A stretch of 64,000 nt of DNA from an uncultured Clostridium sp. GTDB lineage: Bacteria > Bacillota > Clostridia > Lachnospirales > Lachnospiraceae. Below the pieces are notes generated by a model. The model ran no database searches and was not told where the DNA came from. It was given only the letters and a program-made list of their open reading frames with translations. The stretch spans positions 62,001 through 126,000 of the forward strand of contig CAMMNN010000001.1 of NCBI GenBank assembly GCA_946498245.1. The letters are read 5' to 3'. Both the position numbers and the translations under genes were made by a program. Shown one piece after another: positions 1-9,694 of the stretch (position 1 is its first letter; every line of letters starts with the position of its first letter).

Positions 1-20
1 TGAAAGGCATCACACCCATT

Positions 21-44
21 CCGCCGCCTGGACGGCGGGATTTT
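21..44 (+). terminator. Possible terminator of an upstream gene
   Basis: CCGCCG at 21-26 pairs with CGGCGG at 33-38 around a six-base loop and is followed by GATTTT. It sits between the window edge and the first gene, so it probably ends a gene lying to the left. The U-run is short, so this is tentative. Confidence 0.4.
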
Positions 45-84
45 CCCCGCAAAAGAAGAGAGAAAATGTAAGGAGGAGTTCTTG

Positions 85-1386
85 ATGAAGCCATACGCTG
101 AGTTGACCAAAGAAGAATTAATGGAGCTGAAAAAGGCGTTGAAAGCCCAGTACCGGGAATACCAGGGAAGGGATTTAAAGCTGGATATGTCCAGAGGAAA
201 GCCCTGTGTGGAACAGCTTGATTTGTCCATGGGAATGATGGACGTATTAAGCAGCGATTCCGACCTGACCTGTGAGGACGGTACGGACTGCCGCAACTAC
301 GGCGTACTGGATGGAATCCGGGAAGCCAAGGAGCTTTTGGCGGACATGATTGAGGTGCATCCGGACAATATCATTATCTATGGAAATTCCAGCCTCAATG
401 TCATGTACGACAGCATCGCCCGTTCCATGACCCACGGCGTTATGGGAAGCACTCCCTGGGCCAAGCTGGATAAGGTGAAGTTTTTATGCCCGGTACCCGG
501 ATACGACCGCCATTTTGCCATTACGGAGTATTTCGGCATTGAAATGATTAACGTGCCTATGACGCCTACTGGCCCGGATATGGACATGGTAGAAGAACTG
601 GTGGCTTCAGACGATGCCATAAAAGGAATCTGGTGCGTTCCGAAGTACTCCAATCCCCAGGGAATCTCATATTCTGATGAAACGGTCCGCCGTTTTGCCA
701 GACTGAAGCCGGCAGCCAGAGACTTCCGTATCTATTGGGATAATGCCTACGGCGTTCACCATTTATATGATCACGACCAGGATCATTTGATTGAGATTTT
801 GGCAGAGTGCAAGAGAGCCGGAAATCCGGATTTGGTTTATAAGTTTGCGTCTACCTCCAAAATCAGCTTCCCTGGTTCCGGTATTGCGGCTTTGGCTACT
901 TCCTTAAATAACCTGGCTGACATCCACCGCCAGTTGAAGAACCAGACCATTGGACACGATAAAGTAAACCAGCTCCGCCACGTCCGTTTCTTCGGAGATA
1001 TTCACGGAATGGTGGAACACATGAGAAAACACGCCGACATTCTGCGGCCTAAATTTGAAATGGTAGAAGAAACCCTGGCCAGAGAACTGGATGGATTGGG
1101 AATCGGAGAATGGACCACTCCCAAAGGCGGTTACTTTATTTCCTTTGAAGCTATGGAGGGCTGTGCAAAAGATATTGTGGCAAAATGCAAAAAAGCCGGC
1201 GTTACCATGACTCCGGCCGGCGCGGCGTTCCCCTATGGAAAGGATCCCAAAGACACCAATATCCGTATTGCGCCCACCTATCCGCCGCTGGGTGATCTGA
1301 ATATCGCTATGGAGCTGTTCTCCTTGTGCGTGAAGCTGTCAAGCGTAGAAAAACTGTTGGCGGATATGAAAGAAAACGGCAACTAA
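85..1386 (+). CDS. PLP-dependent aminotransferase, aspartate aminotransferase Ic type
   Basis: This is a fold-type I, pyridoxal-phosphate enzyme that moves an amino group between an amino acid and a 2-oxo acid in the cytoplasm. The sequence resembles the MocR-like aspartate aminotransferase subgroup (Pfam Aminotran_MocR). Visible landmarks are NSS near residue 101, the cofactor-binding DNAY at 219-222 and the STSKISFPGSG segment with the likely Schiff-base lysine K259. The length of about 433 residues is normal for this subgroup. ATG at 85 is chosen because AGGAGG at 71-76 lies eight bases upstream; a TTG three bases earlier is also in frame. A strong terminator follows, so it is probably transcribed alone. 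The family is clear; aspartate as substrate is inferred. Confidence 0.9.
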   Translation: MKPYAELTKEELMELKKALKAQYREYQGRDLKLDMSRGKPCVEQLDLSMGMMDVLSSDSDLTCEDGTDCRNYGVLDGIREAKELLADMIEVHPDNIIIYGNSSLNVMYDSIARSMTHGVMGSTPWAKLDKVKFLCPVPGYDRHFAITEYFGIEMINVPMTPTGPDMDMVEELVASDDAIKGIWCVPKYSNPQGISYSDETVRRFARLKPAARDFRIYWDNAYGVHHLYDHDQDHLIEILAECKRAGNPDLVYKFASTSKISFPGSGIAALATSLNNLADIHRQLKNQTIGHDKVNQLRHVRFFGDIHGMVEHMRKHADILRPKFEMVEETLARELDGLGIGEWTTPKGGYFISFEAMEGCAKDIVAKCKKAGVTMTPAGAAFPYGKDPKDTNIRIAPTYPPLGDLNIAMELFSLCVKLSSVEKLLADMKENGN

Positions 1387-1405
1387 ATCAGCGGCAGTAC
1401 TATGA

Positions 1406-1448
1406 AAAATCCGGCAGGAACACCCCTAAACGTGTTTTGCCGGATTTT
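1406..1448 (+). terminator. Rho-independent terminator after the aminotransferase gene
   Basis: An 11-bp perfect stem, AAAATCCGGCA at 1406-1416 with TGCCGGATTTT at 1438-1448, lies 20 bases after the stop codon. The U-rich side of the stem supplies the U tract. Confidence 0.75.
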
Positions 1449-1507
1449 CTGCTGCAAAAGGCCGCAGAACTGCTGGTAATTTGGCGCAGGAAAGGCAGGG
1501 ATAAAGA

Positions 1508-2551
1508 TTGACAAATCAGGAAAATATCAAGAAGAAAGCCGTCCGAATACTGCCCTGGGCGGCAGTGGCGGCTGCTGCAGCCATTTTTTTGGCAAGCCTG
1601 TCAGGGGATATGGGAAAAAAGAAAATAGATCCCGTATCCCGGGCGGATTTCGCTTTGGACACCTTTATAACCGTAACGCTGTACGACAGCAGCGACGAGA
1701 CGATTTTAGACGGCTGTATTCAACTGTGCAGGGATTATGAAAAGCTGTTCAGCAAAACCATGGAGTCCAGTGAGATCTACCGGATCAATCACCGGGAGCC
1801 CTGGGAAAACAGGATTTTGGTATCGCCGGAGACGGCGGAACTCATTGAAAAGGGACTGTTTTACAGTGAGCTTTCCGGCGGAGCTTTTGATATAACCATT
1901 GAGCCGGCTTCCGCCCTGTGGAATTTTAAAACCCAGGATCCTTCGGTTCCTTCACTGGAAGCACTGGAAGAAGCCGTTTCTAAAGTGGGGTATGAAAAAG
2001 TGTCCGTGGAAGAAAATGAAGTGGTATTTCAGGACAGCGAAACCACTTTAGACCTTGGGGGCATTGCCAAAGGGTATATTGCGGACAAAATGAAGGAATA
2101 TTTAATAAAAAGAGGGGTAAGAAGCGCGGTAATCAACCTTGGGGGAAATGTACTCTGCGTCGGGGAACGTCCCGACGGGCAGCCCTTTGAAATCGGCCTC
2201 AGGGATCCTTTCGGGGATCGGCAGGATCAGGCAGTTACCCTGGAAATCCAGGACGCTTCTATGGTTTCTTCCGGAGTTTATGAGCGCCATTTCGTAAAGG
2301 ACGGAGTCAATTACCACCATATTTTAGATCCCTCAACAGGGATGCCGTACCAAAACGGGCTGGAGTCAGTGACCATTGTATCGGAGTCGTCGGCGGACGG
2401 CGACGCCCTCAGTACAGTCTGCTTCTCATTGGGACTGGAAAAGGGAATGGAACTGGCGGATTCCCTTTCCGGAGTCCGGGCTATCTTTATTACAGAGGAC
2501 GGATCCATGCATTATTCAGAAGGAGCCAGAGATTTGGTTGCAAAGCGGTGA
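1508..2551 (+). CDS. apbE: FAD:protein FMN transferase (ApbE family)
   Basis: ApbE enzymes attach FMN covalently to threonine residues of extracytoplasmic or membrane flavoproteins such as Rnf or Nqr subunits and flavin reductases. This 347-residue protein has one N-terminal membrane segment at about residues 12-32 without a clear lipobox cysteine, so it is probably anchored outside the membrane. Family motifs are DLGGIAKGY, INLGGN, HHILDPSTG and the metal-binding DGDALST. The start is TTG at 1508, preceded by GGCAGGG; no better ATG lies upstream. It is followed after about 70 bases by a GtrA gene. No flavinylated partner is visible in the window. Confidence 0.9.
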   Translation: MTNQENIKKKAVRILPWAAVAAAAAIFLASLSGDMGKKKIDPVSRADFALDTFITVTLYDSSDETILDGCIQLCRDYEKLFSKTMESSEIYRINHREPWENRILVSPETAELIEKGLFYSELSGGAFDITIEPASALWNFKTQDPSVPSLEALEEAVSKVGYEKVSVEENEVVFQDSETTLDLGGIAKGYIADKMKEYLIKRGVRSAVINLGGNVLCVGERPDGQPFEIGLRDPFGDRQDQAVTLEIQDASMVSSGVYERHFVKDGVNYHHILDPSTGMPYQNGLESVTIVSESSADGDALSTVCFSLGLEKGMELADSLSGVRAIFITEDGSMHYSEGARDLVAKR

Positions 2552-2620
2552 AAGGAAATGTATAATAGGAAAGTACGCCGCATCTGAAAGTAAATGGGGT
2601 ACCAATGGGAGAATATCACA

Positions 2621-3058
2621 ATGTTTGAAAAACTTTGGAAGAAATGTGTCAATTATGAAACAGTCAGTTACATTATCTGCGGTGTTCTGACAACGGCTGT
2701 GGACTGGGTTGTCTACGCCGTTATGTGCGAAGCCGGCATTGATTACCGGATCGCCCAGGCGGCATCCTGGGCCGCAGCGGTAGCCTTTGCTTATATAGTT
2801 AATAAGCTGATTGTTTTTAAAAATTTCGATTTCCGGCCAGGGTATTTGTGGAAGGAAGCGTGTGCCTTTGTAGCTGCCAGAGGATTCTCAGGGGTTCTTA
2901 CCTGGGTCATGCTGGTGGCGATGGTGGACTGGCTTAGCTGGAACAAATATCTGGGGAAAGTGATTGTATCAGCGGTGAATCTTGTGCTGAATTACGTATT
3001 CAGCAAAATTTGGATTTTTAAAGGTTCAAAGGAGAAAGAAAACAGCCATGGGGCGTAA
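2621..3058 (+). CDS. GtrA-family four-helix membrane protein
   Basis: GtrA-like proteins are small polytopic proteins thought to help flip or process lipid-linked sugars for cell-surface glycosylation. The product is about 145 residues with four hydrophobic segments and the typical AYIVNKLIVFK and LNYVFSKIWIF motifs after helices two and four. ATG at 2621 is preferred to the in-frame ATG at 2594 because GGGAG sits eight bases before it. It overlaps the YfhO-like gene by 11 bases, so the two are translationally coupled and probably act together on polyprenyl-linked sugars. The exact substrate cannot be read from the sequence. Confidence 0.85.
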   Translation: MFEKLWKKCVNYETVSYIICGVLTTAVDWVVYAVMCEAGIDYRIAQAASWAAAVAFAYIVNKLIVFKNFDFRPGYLWKEACAFVAARGFSGVLTWVMLVAMVDWLSWNKYLGKVIVSAVNLVLNYVFSKIWIFKGSKEKENSHGA

Positions 3059-5888
3059 GGAAGTAGAAGAGATTTCCAAAGAATTGGAGGAATTGCTGGA
3101 TATGCAGGAAAAGCGTGGAAACGGACCGAAAACTGCAGATAGCACGGCCGCTTTCCCATCCGGAGCGCCGGGGGCTCACGAATTGGCCCAGGCCCAGGCG
3201 GAGTACGCCCGTCTGCAGGAAGAAGCGGAGTGGGACGAAGAGCCGGAAGAAGACGAAGGCGAGGACGGCTCCGGGGAAAGGCTTCCTTATGACTATGACT
3301 GCCAGGAAGAAAATGACGGCAGCGGAGAGTTAGAGAACCCGGAGTACCGGCAGGACAGAGAGCCGGATTGGGACATGGAAGAAGCAGACGCCGAAGCCAG
3401 GGAGTTTCACTTTATCCGTCCCGGAGACGGCCTCATTGCCGCTTTTCTGGTTCCCATCCTTATTATGGTGATTATTTTTATCCAAAGAGGGATCTTTCCC
3501 TTTGGGGAAGAGAGCTTTTTGAGGACGGATATGTACCACCAGTACGCCCCCTTTTTCTCGGAGTTTCAGTATAAGCTGACTCACGGGGGAAGTCTTTTGT
3601 ACAGTTGGGATGTGGGAATGGGAGTCAATTTTTCCGCCCTTTACGCCTACTATCTGGCGAGTCCCTTAAACTGGCTTTTGATCCTGTGCCCCAAAAGCCT
3701 GATTATTGAATTTATGACCTATTCCATTGTGCTGAAAATTGGCCTTGCAGGACTGACTATGGCCTGGTACCTGCGCCGGCACTGCGGTACAAAGGATTTC
3801 GGGGCGGCCTTTTTCGGGATTTTTTACGCCTTATCAGGGTATATGGCTGCTTATAGCTGGAATATTATGTGGCTGGACTGCATTTGGCTGTTCCCGGTGG
3901 TTATGCTGGGGCTGGAACGGCTGGTAAAGGAGAAAAAACCTCTTCTTTACTGTATCAGCCTGGGGCTGTCTATTCTGTCCAATTACTATATCTCTATTAT
4001 GATCTGCATCTTTATGGTGATTTACTTTGCAGCCCTGCTGATTTTAGAGGGCCGCAGAAGCGCTAAAGATACAGTGAGGGCTTTTTGGCAGTTTGGAGTG
4101 TATTCCGCCGCAGCCGGAGGGCTGGCAGCCGTAGTTCTGCTGCCGGAAATTTTCGCCCTGCAGTCTACGGCGTCCAGTGACTTTAATTTTCCTCAGACCC
4201 TAAGCTCGTATTTCTCGATTTTTGATATGATTGCCCGCCATATCGGCAATGTGGAAACGGAAATCGGTCTGGATCACTGGCCCAATATTTACTGCGGCGT
4301 GGCGGTACTGATGTTTTTCCTGCTGTACCTGGGCTGCCGCCGTATTCCGGTGAAAGAAAAAGCCGTGTATTTGGGACTGCTGCTGTTCTTTTTCGCCAGC
4401 TTCTCCGTAAATATGCTGAATTTTATCTGGCACGGGTTTCATTACCCCAACAGCCTGCCCTGCCGTCAGTCTTTTATCTATATCTTTTTAATGCTGACGC
4501 TCTGTTACCGGGCCTATATGTACCTGAAAGAAACGCCCTTCCGCCATACGGCCATGGCGTTTTGGGGCGCCTGCGGCTTTGTGATTCTGGCGGAAAAGCT
4601 GGTTACAGAGGAACATTTCCATTTTTCCGTATTTTATGCAGCCATTATCTTTCTGGCGGCTTACGCCGGCCTTATGATGCTGTACCAGAAAGGAAAAACA
4701 AGCCGCAATGTCCTGGTGCTCCTGGCTTTGGGCCTGGTTTCCATGGAAGCGGCAATTAATACCACGGTGACTTCCGTGACCACTACCAGCCGCACCAGCT
4801 ATACGGCGGACAATGAAGACGTAATCAATCTGGTAGAAAGCCTGACTCCCAGCGATACCTTTTTCCGGGTGGAAAAGGTAAACCGCAAGACGAAAAATGA
4901 CGGCGCCTGGATGAATTTCCCCTCTGTGTCCCTGTTTTCTTCTACGGCCAATGCGGATCTGTCGGCTTTCTTTAAAAAACTGGGGTGCGAAAGCTCCACC
5001 AACGCTTACAGCATTACCGGAAGTACGCCCCTTGTAGACGCGTTATTTTCTGTAAAATACGGGCTATACACCGGTATGCCGGACAATGAAGACGGTATGA
5101 CGTTTGCGGCCCAATTGGGCGAAACCTATTTATACGAAAACATCTACACCCTGCCTCTGGGCTTTATGATCGATCCCAGCCTGGAATGGAACTGGCAGAT
5201 CGATATGGCAAATCCCGCCGACGTCCAGAACGATCTGTGCAGGATTATCGGGGCTGATTCCGTTTTGTGGGAAACCTACGGCGAGGTAATGGGAAATCAA
5301 TTTACCTTTACCCCGGAGGAATCGGGAGAGTACTATATTTTTGTTATGAACCGGAAGGTGGAGGAAGTGACGGCCTCTATAGGGGAAGAAACCAAAACCT
5401 TTGATAATGCGGACAGGGGCTACTTCCTGGAACTGGGCTATTTAAATGCAGGAGAAGAGGTAAGTCTTTCCTGTGATTCCAGCCAGATTATGGACGCCAG
5501 GGCTTACCGCTTTGATACGGCGGCTCTGTCACAGGTTTACGATATTTTAAACCGGCTGCCCTGGAGGCTGACCCGGTGGAATGATACGACTCTGGAGGGA
5601 GAAGTAAACGCCAGCTACGAAGGAACGCTGTTTACTTCCATTCCTTACGATAAGGGCTGGAAGATTACAGTAGACGGACAGCCGGCGGAAGGACGAAAGA
5701 TATTTGATACATTCCTGGCAGTGGATCTGACGGAAGGCCGCCACACCGTATCCATGGTGTATGAGCCTCAGGGACTGAGCCAGGGGGCGATAATTACGCT
5801 GGCCAGCGTTCTCTTTGTGGGAACTATGGCCGTTTGGGGCTGGATTAAGAGAAAAAGAAGCCCTGGAAAGGAGAAAACATCAGTATGA
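3048..5888 (+). CDS. YfhO-family membrane protein with acidic N-terminal tail
   Basis: This 946-residue polytopic protein resembles the YfhO family, GT-C-fold-like proteins implicated in glycosylation of teichoic or lipoteichoic acids in Gram-positive bacteria. After a cytoplasmic leader of about 120 residues comes the first membrane helix, then an extracellular loop with the [12 protein letters not shown] stretch typical of the family, about a dozen more helices to about residue 570, a large soluble domain, and a last helix near 920-938. The leader is unusual: roughly residues 60-118 are dominated by Glu and Asp. The gene overlaps the gtrA-like gene upstream and argH downstream (ATGA), so transcription may continue into argH. 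Family assignment is good; the transferred sugar is unknown. Confidence 0.85.
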   Translation: MGRKEVEEISKELEELLDMQEKRGNGPKTADSTAAFPSGAPGAHELAQAQAEYARLQEEAEWDEEPEEDEGEDGSGERLPYDYDCQEENDGSGELENPEYRQDREPDWDMEEADAEAREFHFIRPGDGLIAAFLVPILIMVIIFIQRGIFPFGEESFLRTDMYHQYAPFFSEFQYKLTHGGSLLYSWDVGMGVNFSALYAYYLASPLNWLLILCPKSLIIEFMTYSIVLKIGLAGLTMAWYLRRHCGTKDFGAAFFGIFYALSGYMAAYSWNIMWLDCIWLFPVVMLGLERLVKEKKPLLYCISLGLSILSNYYISIMICIFMVIYFAALLILEGRRSAKDTVRAFWQFGVYSAAAGGLAAVVLLPEIFALQSTASSDFNFPQTLSSYFSIFDMIARHIGNVETEIGLDHWPNIYCGVAVLMFFLLYLGCRRIPVKEKAVYLGLLLFFFASFSVNMLNFIWHGFHYPNSLPCRQSFIYIFLMLTLCYRAYMYLKETPFRHTAMAFWGACGFVILAEKLVTEEHFHFSVFYAAIIFLAAYAGLMMLYQKGKTSRNVLVLLALGLVSMEAAINTTVTSVTTTSRTSYTADNEDVINLVESLTPSDTFFRVEKVNRKTKNDGAWMNFPSVSLFSSTANADLSAFFKKLGCESSTNAYSITGSTPLVDALFSVKYGLYTGMPDNEDGMTFAAQLGETYLYENIYTLPLGFMIDPSLEWNWQIDMANPADVQNDLCRIIGADSVLWETYGEVMGNQFTFTPEESGEYYIFVMNRKVEEVTASIGEETKTFDNADRGYFLELGYLNAGEEVSLSCDSSQIMDARAYRFDTAALSQVYDILNRLPWRLTRWNDTTLEGEVNASYEGTLFTSIPYDKGWKITVDGQPAEGRKIFDTFLAVDLTEGRHTVSMVYEPQGLSQGAIITLASVLFVGTMAVWGWIKRKRSPGKEKTSV

Positions 5889-7258
5889 AACTTTGGGGAG
5901 GCCGATTTACCAAAGAAACCAACCAATTGGTTCACAATTTTAACGAGTCTTTATCGTTTGATCAAAAGTTTTACCGACAGGATATTCGGGGCAGTATCGC
6001 TCATGTGACAATGCTGGCAAAGCAGGGGATTCTGTCAGAAGAAGACAAGGACAAAATCGTCGGGGGGCTTACGGGAATCCTGGAAGACATTGACAGTGGA
6101 AAGCTGGAAATTACCGCCGGGGCGGAAGACATTCACTCCTTTGTGGAAGAAACTCTGACGGAACGCATCGGAGAAGCCGGAAAGCGGCTTCACACCGGCC
6201 GCAGCCGCAACGATCAGGTGGCTTTGGACATGAAGCTTTATGTCCGGGACGAGGTTACGGAACTTTCCGGCCTGGTAAAAGAGCTTCAGAAAGAGCTTTT
6301 GACCATTATGGAAGAAAACCTGGATACCTTTATGCCGGGATTTACCCATCTGCAGAAGGCCCAGCCTATTACACTGGCCCATCACATGGGGGCCTACTAC
6401 GAAATGTTTGCCAGAGATCGGGGAAGACTTGCCGATATTTATAAGAGAATGAATTACTGTCCCCTGGGATCCGGGGCTCTGGCCGGAACTACGTATCCTC
6501 TGGACCGGGAATATACGGCAAAACTGCTGGATTTTGCCGGCCCTACCTTAAATTCTATGGATTCCGTATCGGATCGGGACTATTTGATTGAATTGCTGTC
6601 GGCCCTCTCTACCATTGCCATGCATTTAAGCCGGTTCTGCGAGGAGATTATTATCTGGAATACCAACGAATACCGGTTTGTGGAAATCGACGACTCCTAC
6701 AGCACGGGAAGCAGCATTATGCCCCAGAAAAAGAACCCCGATATTGCAGAACTGATTCGGGGAAAGACGGGAAGAGTATACGGCGCCCTGGTTTCCCTTC
6801 TGACGACTATGAAGGGCCTTCCTCTTGCTTACAATAAGGATATGCAGGAAGACAAGGAACTGACCTTTGACGCCATCGACACCGTAAAAGGCTGTCTGTC
6901 CCTTTTCACAGGAATGATTTCCACCATGACCTTCCGCAAAGACGTTATGGAAGTCAGCGCCAAAAACGGCTTTACCAATGCCACAGACGCGGCAGATTAT
7001 CTGGTAGGAAAGGGAGTGCCTTTCCGGGACGCCCACGGGGTTGTGGGACGGTTGGTGCTCTTCTGTCTGGAAAAAGGGATTGCCCTGGACGATATGAGTC
7101 TGGAAGAGTACAAGGCCATCAGCCCTGTATTTGAGGAAGACATTTACGAGGCCATCAGCATGAAGACCTGCGTGGAAAAGAGAACTACTATAGGCGCCCC
7201 GGGGCGTGAAGCTATGGAAAAGGTTATAGCCATTTATCGCAAGCAGTTAGGGGAATAA
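5885..7258 (+). CDS. argH: Argininosuccinate lyase
   Basis: ArgH splits argininosuccinate into arginine and fumarate, the last step of arginine synthesis, as a cytoplasmic homotetramer. The 457-residue length is typical. The N-terminal LWGGRF, the [11 protein letters not shown] segment and the fumarase/lyase signature [11 protein letters not shown] beginning at residue 276, which carries the catalytic serine, are all intact. The start codon overlaps the stop of the YfhO-like gene (ATGA), an unusual partner. It lies about 8 kb from argG, which is on the other strand, so the final two arginine steps are not in one operon here. Confidence 0.97.
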   Translation: MKLWGGRFTKETNQLVHNFNESLSFDQKFYRQDIRGSIAHVTMLAKQGILSEEDKDKIVGGLTGILEDIDSGKLEITAGAEDIHSFVEETLTERIGEAGKRLHTGRSRNDQVALDMKLYVRDEVTELSGLVKELQKELLTIMEENLDTFMPGFTHLQKAQPITLAHHMGAYYEMFARDRGRLADIYKRMNYCPLGSGALAGTTYPLDREYTAKLLDFAGPTLNSMDSVSDRDYLIELLSALSTIAMHLSRFCEEIIIWNTNEYRFVEIDDSYSTGSSIMPQKKNPDIAELIRGKTGRVYGALVSLLTTMKGLPLAYNKDMQEDKELTFDAIDTVKGCLSLFTGMISTMTFRKDVMEVSAKNGFTNATDAADYLVGKGVPFRDAHGVVGRLVLFCLEKGIALDDMSLEEYKAISPVFEEDIYEAISMKTCVEKRTTIGAPGREAMEKVIAIYRKQLGE

Positions 7259-7259
7259 T

Positions 7260-7275
7260 TGTTGTATTTACAACA
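7260..7275. promoter_or_regulatory. Palindromic operator-like site before the Crp/Fnr gene
   Basis: TGTTGT, four bases, ACAACA forms a perfect 16-bp palindrome directly after the argH stop and 23 bases before the regulator start. The inner 5-4-5 layout (GTTGT-N4-ACAAC) has the geometry of Fnr-type sites (TTGAT-N4-ATCAA). Autoregulation is inferred. Confidence 0.45.
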
Positions 7276-7298
7276 TATATAAGAGAAAAACAACGAGT

Positions 7299-7973
7299 AT
7301 GGAACGGTATTTGCATATAATTAAGAAGTCGCCGCTTTTTTACGGGCTGAGGGAAGATGAGATTCCCACGATGCTCCAGTGTCTGGCGGCGGATCAAAGG
7401 CAGTTCCAGTCCGGGGAAATGATCTGCCGGATGGGGGAGGCGGCCACGGATTTTGCCATGATCCTGGACGGGAAAACCAGGGTGATTCGGGAGAACTTCT
7501 GGGGCGGAGCGGAACGATTTGAAGAACTGGGGCCGGGAGAGCTTTTCGGCCCTGAGTTCGCCTGCGCCCAGGCCACCATTCTCCCCGTAGGACTTTTGGC
7601 TGAGGCAGACTGTGAAATTCTCTTTATGGAATACAAGCGAATGATTACAGTCTGCAACCTGGCCTGTGAGTTTCACAACCGCCTTCTCCAAAATATGCTG
7701 AGGATCCTGGCGGAACGGAACGTAGCTATGGACAGAAATATCCGTCACATGGCAAAAAAGACCACCCGCCAAAAGCTCCTGTCCTATCTCTCCGAAGAGG
7801 CGGTGAAAAAAGGCAGCGCTTCCTTCGAGGTTCCCTACAGCCGCCAGGAACTGGCGGACTATCTGGCAGTGGATCGCAGCGCTATGTCCAGCGAACTTGG
7901 CAGACTTCAAAGAGAAGGGTATTTGGAGGCAAAGAGAAATCATTTTCTCTTAAAAGTGCCCCATGAAAATTAA
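7299..7973 (+). CDS. Crp/Fnr-family transcriptional regulator
   Basis: The 224-residue product has a cyclic-nucleotide-binding-like beta-roll domain (about residues 10-125), a long dimerisation helix and a C-terminal winged helix. The recognition region SRQELADYLAVDRSAMSSEL lies at about residues 182-201. No four-cysteine Fe-S cluster motif of true Fnr is present, and the residues needed to bind cAMP are not evident, so the effector is unknown. Only a weak ribosome site (GAGAAA) precedes the ATG. A palindrome of Fnr-site geometry lies in its promoter region, suggesting autoregulation. A terminator follows. The family is secure; the regulon is not. Confidence 0.88.
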   Translation: MERYLHIIKKSPLFYGLREDEIPTMLQCLAADQRQFQSGEMICRMGEAATDFAMILDGKTRVIRENFWGGAERFEELGPGELFGPEFACAQATILPVGLLAEADCEILFMEYKRMITVCNLACEFHNRLLQNMLRILAERNVAMDRNIRHMAKKTTRQKLLSYLSEEAVKKGSASFEVPYSRQELADYLAVDRSAMSSELGRLQREGYLEAKRNHFLLKVPHEN

Positions 7974-8016
7974 ATAAAGAAAGTTTATTCTTCCATTCGG
8001 ATACAGAACTTGACTC

Positions 8017-8047
8017 AGCGGCCATGCTTTTCAGCGCGGCCGCTTTT
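8017..8047 (+). terminator. Terminator after the Crp/Fnr gene
   Basis: AGCGGCC at 8017-8023 pairs with GGCCGCT at 8038-8044, followed by TTT. It separates the regulator from the patatin-like gene. Confidence 0.7.
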
Positions 8048-8150
8048 AAATTACAATAGAAATCCGCCGCCGGACAGGGATTTTTGCAGAGTAAGATTTT
8101 CTCTTCCGGAATAAATTAGATAGAAACCACTGTAACGGAAGGATTCCGAA

Positions 8151-9068
8151 ATGAGCTATGGATTGGCATTGTCAGGAGGAGGAGCCAGGGGCGCGGCTCA
8201 TGTGGGCGTACTGCTGGCGCTGAAAGAATATGGGCTTTGGCCGGATTATCTGGCGGGAACCAGCGCAGGAAGCATTCCCACAGGCTGTCTGGCGGCGGGA
8301 ATGGCGGTGGAAGAGCTGCAGAAAGAGGTGGAATACCTGGGAGAATGCGGCAACTGGTACCTGGATCCGGATTACAAGGGAATGATTCAGTTTATTCCCC
8401 AAATGATAGACAGGAAGCCCGTAAGCCTGAAAGGATTTTTTAAAGGGAACCGTTTGGAACGCTATTTCTGCAAAATAACAGAGGGAAAACGGCTGGAGGA
8501 GGCACAGATGGGAATTTTAATTCCCGCAGTGGACCTCTATTCCGGCCGCCCTGTAGTTTACACCAACCTCAGAACCTGGAAAAAAGAAGGATCTTCCCTC
8601 AAAAGGCTTCCCGGAGAGGTATCCGGCGAACCGGTAATCTGGGAGGAAAAGGGAATGCTCTGTGAAATTATGATGGCCAGCAGCAGTGTGCCGGGGGTAT
8701 TTTGCCCCAGGCAGATGGACGGAAGGCTTTTAGCGGACGGAGGCATTACCAACAATCTTCCCGTAAGCCTTTTAGGGGCTGCAGGGGTAGAGACGATTAT
8801 CGCCGTAGACGTAGGGGGAGAAGAAAAAATGACGGACAGAAGTTCGATTTTAGACGTAGTCTGGCGTTCCCTGGCGATCCGGGGAGAAAGTTTGGAGCTG
8901 TGCCACTCTCAGGGAGAAATTTTGACCTTAAAACCCCGGCTTCCGGAAACAGCGGGGCTTTTGGACTTTTCTTCCATGAAAGAATTAATGGAGGCAGGCT
9001 ATGAATATACCGTTAAGAAGATCCCTGTCATTAAAAAAGTCCTTAAAAATAAAAAAACCTTTAAATAA
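8151..9068 (+). CDS. Patatin-like phospholipase (RssA/YlbK type)
   Basis: The product is a 305-residue patatin-fold serine hydrolase expected to cleave acyl esters of phospholipids or other lipids. It has the oxyanion loop GGGARG at 9-14, the nucleophile elbow GTSAGS with S38, and the catalytic aspartate D196 in DGG, so the Ser-Asp dyad is complete. No signal peptide or membrane helix is visible, which points to the cytoplasm or inner face of the membrane. ATG at 8151 follows a GGAAGG ribosome site. The downstream sigma-factor gene starts 68 bases later, so co-transcription is possible. The substrate is unknown. Confidence 0.9.
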   Translation: MSYGLALSGGGARGAAHVGVLLALKEYGLWPDYLAGTSAGSIPTGCLAAGMAVEELQKEVEYLGECGNWYLDPDYKGMIQFIPQMIDRKPVSLKGFFKGNRLERYFCKITEGKRLEEAQMGILIPAVDLYSGRPVVYTNLRTWKKEGSSLKRLPGEVSGEPVIWEEKGMLCEIMMASSSVPGVFCPRQMDGRLLADGGITNNLPVSLLGAAGVETIIAVDVGGEEKMTDRSSILDVVWRSLAIRGESLELCHSQGEILTLKPRLPETAGLLDFSSMKELMEAGYEYTVKKIPVIKKVLKNKKTFK

Positions 9069-9136
9069 AATGAACGATTTTAAGCTGTCGTGTCTCTATA
9101 TAGCAGGTGCACCGAAAAAGGAAGGAGGAAATGCAG

Positions 9137-9694
9137 ATGGAAAACGCGGATCTGGTACGGCGTATGATGGCGGACGATCCGGAAGCCCTGGAGGAATTGA
9201 TGAAAGGACTTCAAAAAGATATTTTCCGGATGGCATATCTGATTTCCGGAAATTATGCAGACAGCGAAGATATAGTCCAGGAAACCTTTGTCCAGGTCTA
9301 TCTGAAGCGGAAAAATATCCGGGAACCGGAAGCCTTTAAGACCTGGGTAATAAGAATGATGACCCGGATTGCCTGGAGATATTTAAAAAAGGCCAGACGG
9401 GAACAGCCCCAGGAGGATTTCCCCCGGGAAGAAAGCGGGGGAGAATCCCTGTGGGAAAAGGTCCAAAGGAAAGAAGATTCAAAGGAGCTGTACAAAGCAA
9501 TCCTGGATTTGCCGGTAAAACAGAGAACGGCAGTGATCCTGTATTATTTTGAAGGGCTTACTGCCAGAGAGATTGCATCGGTTTCCGGCTGTCTGGAAGG
9601 AACTGTAAAATCCCGGCTGCATACGGCCAGGAAACGATTAAAAGAGAAACTGGAAGGCGGCGGACTGCCGGAGGAAAGGAGGGATTCCGTATGA
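9137..9694 (+). CDS. ECF-type RNA polymerase sigma factor
   Basis: This 185-residue protein has only sigma regions 2 and 4, as in extracytoplasmic-function sigma factors. Region 2 spans about residues 15-90 (with DSEDIVQETFVQVY) and region 4 about 115-170, with a helix-turn-helix around the AREIASVSGCLEGTVKSRLH segment. It would direct RNA polymerase to a stress or envelope regulon. ATG at 9137 is chosen because AGGAGG at 9123-9128 is eight bases upstream; an upstream GTG at 9107 lacks such a site. Its stop overlaps the start of the next gene (ATGA), a membrane protein that is very likely its anti-sigma factor. Confidence 0.92.
   Translation: MENADLVRRMMADDPEALEELMKGLQKDIFRMAYLISGNYADSEDIVQETFVQVYLKRKNIREPEAFKTWVIRMMTRIAWRYLKKARREQPQEDFPREESGGESLWEKVQRKEDSKELYKAILDLPVKQRTAVILYYFEGLTAREIASVSGCLEGTVKSRLHTARKRLKEKLEGGGLPEERRDSV

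Noticed and set aside
7224-7943. Minus-strand open frame of about 239 codons opposite the Crp/Fnr gene
   Set aside because: Antisense to a well-supported regulator, no ribosome site, unstructured composition.
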